A DNA stretch of 64,000 bases from Candidatus Neomarinimicrobiota bacterium (GTDB taxonomy: Bacteria; Fidelibacterota; Fidelibacteria; Fidelibacterales; Fidelibacteraceae), in the NCBI GenBank assembly GCA_041154365.1, contig AP035449.1:2724510-2788509 (forward strand), given 5' to 3'. Shown piece by piece: positions 8,839-17,758 of the stretch; position 1 is the first letter of the stretch, and every line of letters begins with the position of its first letter. The notes beneath the pieces are model-generated. The model did no database searches. It worked only from the letters and a program-made list of their open reading frames with translations, and was not told the DNA's origin. Made by a program: the position numbers and the translations under genes.

Positions 8839-9932
8839 CTTTTCATCCTCTCTTTAGGCCACTCACGAATGGCTTCGTCCAGCCAGTCCGTTCGGTTGAA
8901 CCATTGGCTCAGATCCGGTGGATGATATGCCCTGGCTGCTTTCACATTGTTTACAAGGTCCAGCTCATCCTGCCTGACAGCATAAAACCAACCACGTTTA
9001 TGATACAGTTCCGCCTGATATTCCTGTTCACTTTGTCCGGGAGTGGGTACCATGACCGCCTTTTTCCCCAGCCGGACCAAATCCATGGTGGATGTATACC
9101 CGGACCGGCATATTACCATCCGGCTCCGGTTTATTAAAAGATTTATTTCGTCTCTCTCCGCCAGACCCAAAAGGGTTATATCTTCCACATTCGCCGGAAA
9201 ATGACCGTCAATTCCACGGACAAGGACTTTTTTCCCCGGCAATCGGGACATTTGCTCAAGAAGTGTGTTTTCCAGCAGGGTCCTCATTGGTTCGGGTCCG
9301 GATAATATGGCCAACAGATCAATGTCTTCATCGACCTTTTGGGGTATCAGGTCTGACCACAATCCCATAAACCGGACTTTGGGATGTGTGCTTAGGGGAT
9401 TGTCATGGGTAAGAGATCCGGACAGGTTTTTCTCAGGATGTGGGGAATCCAGGGCCCAGATCCCCGTAAATCCGTTAAAAACAATTCGGTTGAATATAAT
9501 ACTCAGGGGTTCAATATGGCGGATTGGCATATGAAAACGTAATTGATGGGTTATCAGGTAAGAAGGTATCCGCCGGTCCCAAACACCATACCGGTTATCG
9601 GAAATGATGCGATCAATTTTTAGGTGTTTCACCAGATTTTTGGTCAGACGGTGTTCCCGCTTCATACCTGCCAGCATTTTTACTGCCTGTATTCCCAGGG
9701 AAAGGGGCATCAGGATTTTATATTTTGTATAACGGATACGGGCATCTTTCAGGGGAATACAGAGATTCTGGGGAAAACGCCGTCTCAACAGAACCATGGC
9801 CTGGCCATCTGCGGCCAGAATGACCTCATGGTGCCGGTTAAGAAATTCAATCAGGGGAAAAGCGTGAATGGTGTGCCCGTATCCCCAGTTCAAAACGGCA
9901 TAGAGAATACGTTTCCCTTTCTCTTCCGTCAT
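8835..9932 (-). CDS. GT-B glycosyltransferase (family 28-like)
   Basis: This 365-residue soluble protein starts with YAVLNWGYGHTIHAFPLIEFL, the N-terminal Rossmann strand and GHxxxxxPL loop seen in MurG-like and other GT-B enzymes. The C-terminal half has CRSGYTSTMDLVRLGKKAVMVPTPGQSEQEYQAEL, the usual nucleotide-sugar binding motif of family 28. The expected function is transfer of a sugar from a nucleotide donor to a lipid or glycan. It is too divergent from MurG and from MGDG synthase to name. Coupled by a 4-bp overlap to the Wzi-like gene, and 3 bp downstream of glgB. Confidence 0.75.
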   Translation of the reverse strand: MTEEKGKRILYAVLNWGYGHTIHAFPLIEFLNRHHEVILAADGQAMVLLRRRFPQNLCIPLKDARIRYTKYKILMPLSLGIQAVKMLAGMKREHRLTKNLVKHLKIDRIISDNRYGVWDRRIPSYLITHQLRFHMPIRHIEPLSIIFNRIVFNGFTGIWALDSPHPEKNLSGSLTHDNPLSTHPKVRFMGLWSDLIPQKVDEDIDLLAILSGPEPMRTLLENTLLEQMSRLPGKKVLVRGIDGHFPANVEDITLLGLAERDEINLLINRSRMVICRSGYTSTMDLVRLGKKAVMVPTPGQSEQEYQAELYHKRGWFYAVRQDELDLVNNVKAARAYHPPDLSQWFNRTDWLDEAIREWPKERMKR

Positions 9933-9935
9933 CAG

Positions 9936-12122
9936 CTATTGTATCCGTTTAAAAATAACCATTCCCAGTGGGGGGAGACCGAAACGGATGGAGTGGGGGC
10001 GGCCATTCCAGGGGACTTCCTCACTCACGTGTTCACTGTTTCGGATCACACCGCTTCCGTAGTAAATCATGGCATCAGAATTAAAAATCTCCCGGTATTT
10101 TCCGGGATTGTGGACCCCTGTCCGGAATTCGAAATACGTTTCAGGCGTAAAATTACAGATAAAGAACAGGTCATTGGCCGGATCCTTCCCATGCCGTATA
10201 AATGAAATAACAGACTGTTCGGCATTGTTGGCGTCGATCCATTCAAAGCCATCGGGTCGGGTATCCCATTCCCAGAGAGCCGGTTCACTTAAATAGAGCT
10301 TATTCAAATGTTCCAGATACAGCCGGGCATTTTTATGGGGTTCCCATTGCAACAATCGCCAATCAAGCCCTTCTTGGTCGTTCCATTCGTGCCAGGGAGC
10401 CAGCTCCGATCCCATAAAGAGGAGTTTTTTCCCCGGATGACCCGTCATAAAACCCAGCAGTAATTTAAAATTGGCAAATTTCTGCCAGTCATCCCCCGGC
10501 ATTTTGCTTAGAAGTGCTTTTTTCCCGTGAACGACTTCATCATGGCTCAGAACGAGAATATACTTTTCCGAATAGGCATAGAGCATGGAAAAGGTGAGTT
10601 CATTGTGGTGGTATTTCCGGTAGATGGGATCTTTGGACATATAACTGAGGAAGTCATTCATCCATCCCATATTCCATTTATAGGTAAAACCAAGACCGTT
10701 TTCCTGCACGGGTTTTGTCACACCGCCCCAGGCTGTGGATTCTTCGGCGATAATCAGAGTGTCGGGGAAGTATTCATGGAGGACGGAATTTGTGTGTTTT
10801 AAAAATTCGATGGCTTCCAGGTTCTCGTTCCCGCCGTATTTATTGGGAATCCATTCCCCTTCTTTCCGGCTGTAGTCCAGATAGAGCATGCTGGCAACCG
10901 CATCGATCCGTAATCCATCAGCATGGAATTCCTTCAGCCAGTACACTGCATTGGCCAGCAGGAAATTTTTCACCTCATTCCGGCCGTAATTGAATATATA
11001 GGTCCCCCAGTCCGGATGCTCGCCCAGGCGCGAATCTTCATGTTCATACAGGGCGGTCCCGTCAAATCGTGCCAGGGCGAAATCATCTTTTGGAAAATGG
11101 GCCGGTACCCAGTCCAGAATAACTCCGATATGGTTTTGATGGCAGACATCAATGAAATATTTCAGATCATCGGGGGTTCCGAAGCGGCTGCTGGGTGCAT
11201 AATAGCCGGTGACCTGATATCCCCAGGATCCGTCAAAAGGGTGTTCCATGACCGGTAAGAATTCAATGTGTGTAAAGCCCATCTCTTTTACATGGGGCAC
11301 CAATTCATGGGCCAGTTCCCGGTATGTATACCAGCTGCCATCCTCCTTGATGCGCCAGGATCCGGGATGGACCTCGTAAATATTCAATGGCAAAGTACGG
11401 GTTTGTCTACCCATACGATCTTTCAGCCATGAATCATCTTTCCAGTCATGGGTGGATTGGAAAACGATGCAGGCATTTTCAGGTCTTTTCTGAAAATATT
11501 GGGCATAGGGATCGGCTTTCACGCGGAGTGTCCGGTTCGCCGTAAAAATCTCAAATTTATAGAGAACGCCGGCCCTGGCTTCCGGAATAAAAATTTCCCA
11601 CACGCCGGAATTTCCCATAGCCCTCATCTGATGATAACGGCCGTCCCAGCGGTTGAAATCTCCAACCACGCTTACACGTCGGGCTGTCGGAGCCCAAACG
11701 GCAAAGCGCACACCGGGAATCCCGTCGTGAACACAGGTGTGGGCGCCCAGTTTTTCATAGACAAAACGGTGGTCTCCCTTGTTAAACAGATACAGGTCGT
11801 CCTGGCTGATCGTGGGTGTAAACTGATACGGATCCACATAATCATAGCTGCTTCCATCCGGATATGTAGCATGAATCCGGTAATGGAAAAAATGCTTCAC
11901 CCGGATTTCCGTCTGCCAGAATCCCTCTACATCCATGGGAGAAAGAGGATAGGCGGTTTTTCTTCCATCCAGACGCTGAACGGACACTTCTGCTGCGTCC
12001 GGCACAAAGACACGGATTACTTTTTTAACCGGTGAAACGGCGTGGATCCCAAGAACGTTGTGAGGATCGTGAAAATCCCCTTTTAAAATATTGACCAGTT
12101 TTTGATTGAGTGTCTGTTTCAT
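9936..12122 (-). CDS. glgB: 1,4-alpha-glucan (glycogen) branching enzyme
   Basis: This 728-residue GH13 enzyme introduces alpha-1,6 branches in glycogen. It has an N-terminal N1/CBM48 region (residues 1-110), a second CBM48 (VRFAVWAPTARRVSVVGDFNRWDG, about 130-220) and the catalytic barrel. Visible catalytic residues are the nucleophile Asp at about 405 (DGLRIDAVASMLYLD), the acid/base Glu at about 459 (IIAEESTAWGG) and the transition-state Asp at about 526 (LSHDEVVHGK), close to E. coli numbering. The length is normal for a bacterial two-N-module GlgB. No glgA or glgC lies nearby; the downstream GT-B gene is not a glycogen synthase by its motifs. Confidence 0.96.
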   Translation of the reverse strand: MKQTLNQKLVNILKGDFHDPHNVLGIHAVSPVKKVIRVFVPDAAEVSVQRLDGRKTAYPLSPMDVEGFWQTEIRVKHFFHYRIHATYPDGSSYDYVDPYQFTPTISQDDLYLFNKGDHRFVYEKLGAHTCVHDGIPGVRFAVWAPTARRVSVVGDFNRWDGRYHQMRAMGNSGVWEIFIPEARAGVLYKFEIFTANRTLRVKADPYAQYFQKRPENACIVFQSTHDWKDDSWLKDRMGRQTRTLPLNIYEVHPGSWRIKEDGSWYTYRELAHELVPHVKEMGFTHIEFLPVMEHPFDGSWGYQVTGYYAPSSRFGTPDDLKYFIDVCHQNHIGVILDWVPAHFPKDDFALARFDGTALYEHEDSRLGEHPDWGTYIFNYGRNEVKNFLLANAVYWLKEFHADGLRIDAVASMLYLDYSRKEGEWIPNKYGGNENLEAIEFLKHTNSVLHEYFPDTLIIAEESTAWGGVTKPVQENGLGFTYKWNMGWMNDFLSYMSKDPIYRKYHHNELTFSMLYAYSEKYILVLSHDEVVHGKKALLSKMPGDDWQKFANFKLLLGFMTGHPGKKLLFMGSELAPWHEWNDQEGLDWRLLQWEPHKNARLYLEHLNKLYLSEPALWEWDTRPDGFEWIDANNAEQSVISFIRHGKDPANDLFFICNFTPETYFEFRTGVHNPGKYREIFNSDAMIYYGSGVIRNSEHVSEEVPWNGRPHSIRFGLPPLGMVIFKRIQ

Positions 12123-12137
12123 ATATCAGTACTCCCC

Positions 12138-12689
12138 TTAAATCCGGGTTTCAGAACGACGGTTTTCATAACTTAATAGAATGGCTGCTACAGATTTTGC
12201 ATCTGTTATCTCTCCCCTCATCACCATTTGGCGGGCTTCTTCGAAGGGTACATGAAAAATTTCAAGAAATTCATCGTCATCCCGTTTCACTTCCTGACGT
12301 GACAGGCCATGTCCTTCATAGAGATAGATGACTTCATCGGTATACCCGATTCCCGGATGTGTTTTCCCCAGGTACCGGAGTTCCCGACAGGTATAACCCG
12401 TTTCTTCCAGCAATTCCCTGCGGGCTGTTTCCTCCAGGGATTCTCCGGGATCAATTTTTCCGGCGGGACACTCGATAAAAACCTGATTGGCAGGATATCT
12501 GAACTGTCTTTCCAAAACAACATCCCCATCCTCCAAAAAGGGGAGAACAACCACAGCCCCGGGATGGCGGATATACTCCCGGATGCTGGTTTTGCCATTC
12601 GGAAGTCTCACCTCATCCCGGTGAACCTTTAACAGACACCCCTCATACACCAGCATTCCGGATATTTTTTCTTCTTTCAGTAACGTCAT
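12138..12689 (-). CDS. NUDIX hydrolase, ADP-ribose pyrophosphatase type
   Basis: This 183-residue protein carries a full Nudix box, GKIDPGESLEETARRELLEETGY, with the GX5EX7REUXEEXGU pattern. The surrounding sequence (REYIRHPGAVVVLPFL, ERQFRYPANQVFIECPAGKID, YLGKTHPGIGYTDEVIYLY) matches ADP-ribose pyrophosphatases, which cleave ADP-ribose to AMP and ribose 5-phosphate. The start at 12689 has a GAGG site 5 bases upstream and is preferred to an in-frame start 48 bp further upstream, which adds a hydrophobic stub with no ribosome binding site. It is cytosolic. It is followed by glgB after 15 bp. Confidence 0.85.
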   Translation of the reverse strand: MTLLKEEKISGMLVYEGCLLKVHRDEVRLPNGKTSIREYIRHPGAVVVLPFLEDGDVVLERQFRYPANQVFIECPAGKIDPGESLEETARRELLEETGYTCRELRYLGKTHPGIGYTDEVIYLYEGHGLSRQEVKRDDDEFLEIFHVPFEEARQMVMRGEITDAKSVAAILLSYENRRSETRI

Positions 12690-12868
12690 GAAAACCTCAT
12701 GCTTCAGACATAAAATGTAAAGAAACCCCTGTAACAAACAAAGGAGTTCTGTCCGGATCTATCATGTCAGGGTCCATGAATGGATCCTCACTATTTTAAG
12801 AAAAAAGATTTATAAAAGGGGAATCATATCATACCGGTTTTGTTGAGTATACACCTGTGAGGGGAAAA

Positions 12869-13546
12869 TCAGATAAAACGGGGTTGTATATGCTTATCCG
12901 CAAAACTTTTAATGGCATAGGCAAAGAAAATTCCTGACAGCACATCGATACTGTAATGACCTCTGGAGATAAAAAGGGACGCGATAATCACACAGAGGGA
13001 AAAGAGGATCAGCCCTTTGTAGACCCTGTCCCGGGTCATCAAAACATAGATAAAACTGATACCCGTATGCCCGGACGGATACACGCCCAGTTCAAATTTG
13101 GAAAATCCGTTGAAAAGCCCTTCCGTTCCGTCAAACATGGCCGGGTGTCCCAAAGGGGTCAGGATGATGAACATTCCCCTCACCAGATGAAACATCCCGC
13201 ATAAAAGCAAAACATAAGGTATTCGATGATATTGATTTTTATGCACTACATACGCGATAAAAATCAGAACGGAAACAATGCTGAAATAATCATACAAAAA
13301 ATCCACATCCCAATAGGGGATATTATCCAGGATAAGATCTGACAGGGCCGGCAGGGATCTTCCATGGCTGACATATTTCCTTAGATAGGTTTGTGAAAAG
13401 AAATTCAGGCGGATACCGGCTAAAAGGGTCAGGAGTCCGATATAAAAAGACTTTCTGACCACCAGGGAATGGAGCCCAATCACCATATTATCCCATGTTT
13501 TTTTAAGAGGACCCTTTTCTGATGTGTTATTTTCTGATTGCTTCAT
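12869..13546 (-). CDS. PAP2-type membrane phosphatase
   Basis: The 225-residue protein has about six membrane segments. Two of the PAP2 signature blocks are clear: YPSGHTGISF (the SGH motif) and ISRGHYSIDVLSG (the SRxHxxxD-like motif with catalytic His). The arrangement with a Tyr-Ser after the His resembles the sphingomyelin-synthase-like PAP2 branch, whose members transfer or remove phospho-head groups of lipids. It overlaps the upstream GT2 gene by 4 bp, so both may act on the same lipid-linked substrate. The substrate cannot be read from sequence. A 179-bp gap with no clear feature separates it from the NUDIX gene. Confidence 0.75.
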   Translation of the reverse strand: MKQSENNTSEKGPLKKTWDNMVIGLHSLVVRKSFYIGLLTLLAGIRLNFFSQTYLRKYVSHGRSLPALSDLILDNIPYWDVDFLYDYFSIVSVLIFIAYVVHKNQYHRIPYVLLLCGMFHLVRGMFIILTPLGHPAMFDGTEGLFNGFSKFELGVYPSGHTGISFIYVLMTRDRVYKGLILFSLCVIIASLFISRGHYSIDVLSGIFFAYAIKSFADKHIQPRFI

Positions 13547-14286
13547 TTTTCGTGCAACTCGTATGTATATGTGATTTTATTCCTGGGAATCTCTTTTCCG
13601 GTGATCATCCGGTACAGATGTGATTTAATATACTTCAACATGAGGGGTATCCCTCCTTCGGCTTTAGCCCGCCGGTCTGTTGTATAGAAAAAGGCTTTAA
13701 GAATAAGATATTTTAAGCCTTGGGTTTTTACTGCTTTTTTCACATAGTGGCAATCTTCGCAAATTCCCAGGGACTCGTCAAATCCACCGATTCGGTCATG
13801 GATATCCTTTGTAGAAAAAAGGCAGGCACCATAGGCAGAAAGATAGCGGGGATAGAGAAGTATCATAAAGAAATTCAAAAAATGAATGCCAAAACGGGAG
13901 AGGGGGTGATTTTCGGCGATACGTGCCCGGCCACTTGCCAGGTCTGCATGTTTTCTATCTATTTCTGCAAGGGATTTTTCCAGAAAATCAGGGGGTAATA
14001 TGGTATCGGAATCCAGGAAAAGCAGTCGGGGATAATTGGCAAGAGCTGCTCCTTTATTTCTGCCGGTGGCCGGGCCGGGGGTATCATCCAGCAGAAGATA
14101 CGAGAACTCCGGGAAGGCATGTTTATATTTCATGGCGTATTCTTTTGTTCTGTCCGAGCTGTGACTATCCACAATAATGATTTCAAAGGACTTAAAAGAT
14201 TGACGCGATAGAGAACGGAGTAATTTCGGCAGAAATTTTTCTTCATTATGGGCGACAATAATGATGCTGAGTTTATCCTCTTTCAT
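13543..14286 (-). CDS. Glycosyltransferase family 2
   Basis: This 247-residue GT-A enzyme has the N-terminal SIIIVAHNEEKFLPKLLRSL motif, IIIVDSHSSDRT for nucleotide binding and RLLFLDSDTILPPDF with the DxD metal site. FDESLGICEDCHYVKKA resembles the catalytic ED region. A hydrophobic stretch near residues 128-145 may touch the membrane. The enzyme is likely to glycosylate a lipid or start a glycan; the sugar is unknown. It is the first gene of a pair with the PAP2 phosphatase (ATGA overlap). Confidence 0.85.
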   Translation of the reverse strand: MKEDKLSIIIVAHNEEKFLPKLLRSLSRQSFKSFEIIIVDSHSSDRTKEYAMKYKHAFPEFSYLLLDDTPGPATGRNKGAALANYPRLLFLDSDTILPPDFLEKSLAEIDRKHADLASGRARIAENHPLSRFGIHFLNFFMILLYPRYLSAYGACLFSTKDIHDRIGGFDESLGICEDCHYVKKAVKTQGLKYLILKAFFYTTDRRAKAEGGIPLMLKYIKSHLYRMITGKEIPRNKITYTYELHEK

Positions 14287-14430
14287 CTTTCCGTTTCACT
14301 TGAATGATTAGTGGGTAGGTGTCCCCGACAAATTCTGGAAAAGATAAGAAGAGTTTATCCGACAAAAAAACAAAAAAGAGGGAAGAGAGAAATGAGAGGG
14401 GAAACCCTGTTATCATTCTCGCGCTCTTTT

Positions 14431-14919
14431 CTATAGAAACCGTTCATCATCCTTTGTACCGGATAGTTTGTACACATTCTTTTCCAGCCACCCGACGCGG
14501 ACATTTTCTTTATCATCAAACGGCGGTACATAGGGTTTAATATCCAGGAGAGGGGTTCCATCAACAATATCCACATCGCTTACATGCAAAATATTCTTCT
14601 CAATAGAGTTCAGTTTAAGGATGGAAATGCCAACGGGGTTGGGACGGGCAGGTGCACGGGTTGCAAACACACCGTGTTCTGCAGTATCCATAAATGGTTT
14701 TACCTTTAAGGAGTATGACTTTGATAAATGAAAATAGTACAATACTATAATGTGTGAAAATTCTTCCAAATCCTGAAGCCCTTCAGAAAATATAGGATTT
14801 AAAACGATTTTTCCCTCTACTCCTTTTGCGCCGGCAGGTTGGATGGGAGTTCCTTTGGGTTGTTTGTAAGGAGAGTGGATCGTTCCAATGGCTTGAAAAT
14901 GAATGGTTTTATCTTTCAT
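14431..14919 (-). CDS. trmO: tRNA (adenine(37)-N6)-methyltransferase TrmO
   Basis: This 162-residue protein belongs to the TrmO/TsaA (UPF0066) family, which adds a methyl group to N6 of t6A37 in tRNAs, using S-adenosylmethionine. Diagnostic motifs are AIGTIHSPYKQPKGTPIQP, FSHIIVLYYFHLS, GVFATRAPARPNPVGISILKL and VDIVDGTPLLDIKPYVP. It is a little short but within the range of the single-domain form. It stands alone, with 144 bp downstream (no recognisable feature) and a 419-bp AT-rich gap upstream. Confidence 0.9.
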   Translation of the reverse strand: MKDKTIHFQAIGTIHSPYKQPKGTPIQPAGAKGVEGKIVLNPIFSEGLQDLEEFSHIIVLYYFHLSKSYSLKVKPFMDTAEHGVFATRAPARPNPVGISILKLNSIEKNILHVSDVDIVDGTPLLDIKPYVPPFDDKENVRVGWLEKNVYKLSGTKDDERFL

Positions 14920-15338
14920 GAGTGCGTATCCGTCTTTTCATCTTTTACACATTAGGAAATTACAGGACAATTTAAAAGCTCTCTTTTTCCAAGAGTACTG
15001 GTAAACTGTGTTGATTTTTTAAAATCAATTTCTTTATAAGTTTTTTAAACTTTTTTGAAACAGGATTTTCATTCCCGGAATAAAACACACATATTATTAA
15101 ACATTTAATACGTTAACCCGTAATAATAATATTTATAGTTTATGTTTAATGTGCTTCCCCCCGCCCCGGGGGTAAAATACACCGGTTAGAGACATCTGTC
15201 AAGCTTATATTATTATAGTTATATTCTTATGTGCGGGATTTTGATGCGGTTTGTCGGGACAAACTCTTTATATATCAATAAGCGAATCAAACACTGATGT
15301 GGTTTGAAAATAATCTCTTTCACTTTTTCTATGGGAAT
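14920..15338. other. AT-rich intergenic region with palindromes
   Basis: No gene is supported in these 419 bp between trmO and dapF. Visible structure: a perfect 8-bp inverted repeat TTGATTTT/AAAATCAA (15011-15028); AAGTTT/AAACTT with a following T-run on the plus strand (15038-15056); a long-range 9-bp pair ATTAAACAT (15096-15104) with ATGTTTAAT (15142-15150) enclosing TACG/CGTA; a run CCCCCCGCCCCGGGGG (about 15155-15172); and GTTTGTC/GACAAAC (near 15250). None forms a clear terminator for dapF. Confidence 0.6.
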
Positions 15339-16301
15339 TCAGGGAAGACATTCGCTGCTGAGTTTCCCCTCACAGATTTTAACCACCGGTGCGGTCATGG
15401 TGAGTGATGAATCTTCATGGATTTGGATGTGTATCACTCCGCCGGGGACATGCACATTTACATCGTTGCCACAAAAACCAAGTCGATAGGCCACCGTAGC
15501 GGCGGCACAGCTGCTGCTCCCGGAGGCCATGGTATATCCGACTCCCCGCTCCCATATTTCTATGCGAATATTTCTCTCATCCAGGGGGGACATGAACTGA
15601 ACATTGGTTTTGTGTGGAAAAAGAGGATGGGGTTCAATCAGGGGGCCCCAGGTTTTCGCCAGGTCCGGTGATAATTCTTTTGGATTTTCAATGAACACAA
15701 CACAGTGTGGATTCCCTACCGTTACGGCAGAGATTCTGAACTGCCGGTTTTCAATCTCCAACACTTCATCCAACATTTCACGAGATTCGCCCCGGACCGG
15801 GATCACATCACTTCGCAGGCTGGCTTTTCCCATTTCCACGCGAATAAGTCCGTTCTCCCGTAAAACCTGTGCCGTCACAAGTCCACCTTTTGTCTCAATG
15901 GTGACGGGATCATGCTGTATATATTCCATATCGAAGAGATAACGGGTAAAAATACGGAGTCCGTTGCCGCTTTTTTCAAACTCGCTACCATCTGGATTAT
16001 ACATCCGCACCCGGAAATCGGCAGTATCAGAGGTGAGGGGACCGTGAAGCAATCCATCCGAGCCCACCCCGTAATGAGGATTGCACACACGCCGGACAAA
16101 CTCCGGGGAAAACTGTCCCTCCGGCAACTCTGGTCCCATCACGATGTAATCATTACCCAAACCGTGATACTTTTTGAATTGAGAGTTTAGAGTAGTTAGA
16201 GTAGAGAGTAAAGAGTTGGAGTTCTGAGTGGGGAGTTCTGGGTGCTGATTGGCGGAGATATTTTGAGAATCATTTTTATCAGATTTGCTACAATTATTCA
16301 T
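15339..16301 (-). CDS. dapF: DapF-family epimerase lacking both catalytic cysteines
   Basis: The fold motifs of diaminopimelate epimerase are all present: KYHGLGNDYIV, NPHYGVGSDGLL, YNPDGSEFEKSGNG, VTVGNPHCV, NVQFM and IWERGVGYTMASGSSSCAA. DapF interconverts LL- and meso-diaminopimelate for lysine and peptidoglycan using two Cys as acid/base. Here both positions are Ser: Ser111 (usual QCGNGAR) and Ser260 (usual ACGSGA). The His and Glu of the active site (GNPHC, WERG) remain. The first 41 residues, before the usual start, come largely from a 7-bp tandem repeat. The start at 16301 has an AGGA site 7-9 bases upstream; a longer frame to 16364 runs through a hairpin repeat and is less likely. It may be a divergent isomerase rather than a true DapF. 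Confidence 0.82.
   Translation of the reverse strand: MNNCSKSDKNDSQNISANQHPELPTQNSNSLLSTLTTLNSQFKKYHGLGNDYIVMGPELPEGQFSPEFVRRVCNPHYGVGSDGLLHGPLTSDTADFRVRMYNPDGSEFEKSGNGLRIFTRYLFDMEYIQHDPVTIETKGGLVTAQVLRENGLIRVEMGKASLRSDVIPVRGESREMLDEVLEIENRQFRISAVTVGNPHCVVFIENPKELSPDLAKTWGPLIEPHPLFPHKTNVQFMSPLDERNIRIEIWERGVGYTMASGSSSCAAATVAYRLGFCGNDVNVHVPGGVIHIQIHEDSSLTMTAPVVKICEGKLSSECLP
16182..16246. repeat. 7-bp tandem array inside dapF 5' coding region
   Basis: Nine near-heptameric units on the plus strand: AGAGTTT, AGAGTAG, TT+AGAGTAG, AGAGTAA, AGAGTTG, GAGTTCT, GAGTGGG, GAGTTCT, GGGTGCT. On the coding (minus) strand they give the Ser/Thr/Leu/Asn-rich stretch just before the conserved DapF start. Confidence 0.75.
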
Positions 16302-16324
16302 CGTTTTATCCTGTTCCATTCGTG

Positions 16325-16374
16325 TGGGCGGACACATGGGGTCGCCCTTACTCTGGGCGGACACATGGGTCCGC
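16325..16374. repeat. REP-like doublet (ACATGG-loop hairpins)
   Basis: A 16-bp direct repeat TGGGCGGACACATGGG occurs at 16325-16340 and 16354-16369. Each copy is half of a hairpin: GGGCG(G)AC...GTCGCCC around 16326-16347 and GCGGAC/GTCCGC at 16357-16362/16369-16374, both with ACATGG in the loop. It lies in the gap between the M28 peptidase gene's 3' end and dapF. Confidence 0.75.
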
Positions 16375-16376
16375 AG

Positions 16377-17687
16377 CTACTTTAAAACCATCATTTTTCT
16401 CGTCTGCACAACCGGTCCGGCAGTAAGGCGATAAAGATAGACACCTGAGGCCAGGTTTCCGGCATTAAAAGGAACTGTATATTTTCCGGGTTCGTGGTGT
16501 GAATGGATCAAACGGACTCTCTCACGTCCCTGGATATCGTAAACGGTAATCCGGACATTTCCCGCCGCAGGAACCGTATACTCAATAGTCGTGGTGGGAT
16601 TAAAGGGGTTGGGATAATTCTGTTCCAAAACATAATTTTCCGGGACACGGGCTCCTGGGATTGAAGTCACCCGTCCGGTCAGATCGGCCGCCAGTCCCAG
16701 GTTCATCTGGGTCACTTTTTTCACAAGCCCCAGATTCACGGACCCCAGTGTATCATAAGAGGTATGATAGAGATAATTGCGCGCATAATAGGTTGCAGTC
16801 GTCCATGGTGGCGCATTTTCAATCATGAGGATCGCCGGATACCCTTGTTCCCAAAAACGGTCATGATCGCTGTAAGTGGCATAGGGATAAGGCGGCTGAT
16901 TCATGATGAGTCCAATGTCATACAATTCATTAATATCCGCGGACCGGAGCCCAAGCCATTCGGAATTGTTGTTGGATACAATCGCTGTATAATCATATTT
17001 TGTATTATAACCAATCATATCGATGGATACGGCGCCGAGGATTGTGTGTTCTTTTTCCCTGGCTGTTGATGCAAAACGATAACTCCCCTGGTGCCCCGAT
17101 CCAAAGGTTGGGTTGGATTCTTCGGCGGCAAAGGCAACCAGGACAATGCCGTACTCTTCTGAAAAATGAAAGGCGGAATCGGAGAGAATCCGGGCGATTT
17201 CCAGAATAGCCGCCACGCCGGTTGCGTTATCATCGGCTCCGGGGGCTTTCAGTGTGTCCCAATGATTTTCCCATGCAGTGTTTCCCATCCGGCTGGCAGA
17301 CGCATCGTAGTGGGCTCCCAAAACAAAATACCTTTCCAGCTCACCTGTTCCCTTAATCCAGGCTTCCACATTCATCAACGGATAGGTATTATAAGGCTCC
17401 CTGGCATGTTCTACATAAAAGGTGTCCAGCACTACAGAATCAACCTGTGTTTCATTGATCAAATAATCTGCGATATATACCCGGGCACTGTCCTTTCCGG
17501 GCGTGAATGTCACACGGCTTTCATGGCCGCCGGCATATTCCAGGTTCCGGATGTGCTCCTCAATGTTCTCTATTGAAACCGAATCCATCATGGATTGTAT
17601 TTTCAAGAACAGGGAATCCTGGGCAAACCCTCGTGTTGTCAGGAGACATACACTTACAAAAAAACCGAACTGTTTAATCTTTTTCAA
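16377..17687 (-). CDS. Secreted M28 zinc aminopeptidase with T9SS sorting domain
   Basis: This 436-residue protein has a signal peptide (residues 1-22, ending FAQ), an M28 peptidase domain and a C-terminal sorting domain. Zinc ligands are seen in LGAHYDAS (His, Asp), APGADDNATG (bridging Asp), AEESNPTFGS (Glu pair), VSIDMIGYN (Asp) and YHTSYDTL (His). M28 enzymes remove N-terminal amino acids from peptides. The last 85 residues, with QNYPNPFNPTTTIEY, an Ig-like strand pattern and ending VVQTRKMMVLK, are a type A type IX secretion signal that guides export and surface attachment. The protein therefore works outside the cell, in peptide scavenging. No T9SS machinery is in the window. Confidence 0.92.
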   Translation of the reverse strand: MKKIKQFGFFVSVCLLTTRGFAQDSLFLKIQSMMDSVSIENIEEHIRNLEYAGGHESRVTFTPGKDSARVYIADYLINETQVDSVVLDTFYVEHAREPYNTYPLMNVEAWIKGTGELERYFVLGAHYDASASRMGNTAWENHWDTLKAPGADDNATGVAAILEIARILSDSAFHFSEEYGIVLVAFAAEESNPTFGSGHQGSYRFASTAREKEHTILGAVSIDMIGYNTKYDYTAIVSNNNSEWLGLRSADINELYDIGLIMNQPPYPYATYSDHDRFWEQGYPAILMIENAPPWTTATYYARNYLYHTSYDTLGSVNLGLVKKVTQMNLGLAADLTGRVTSIPGARVPENYVLEQNYPNPFNPTTTIEYTVPAAGNVRITVYDIQGRERVRLIHSHHEPGKYTVPFNAGNLASGVYLYRLTAGPVVQTRKMMVLK

Positions 17688-17758
17688 TGGAATGCATTCC
17701 TATGGAACAGAGACATGAATTGTATATGTCTTCTGCCGGGGGTTAATATTGTTTCTCC

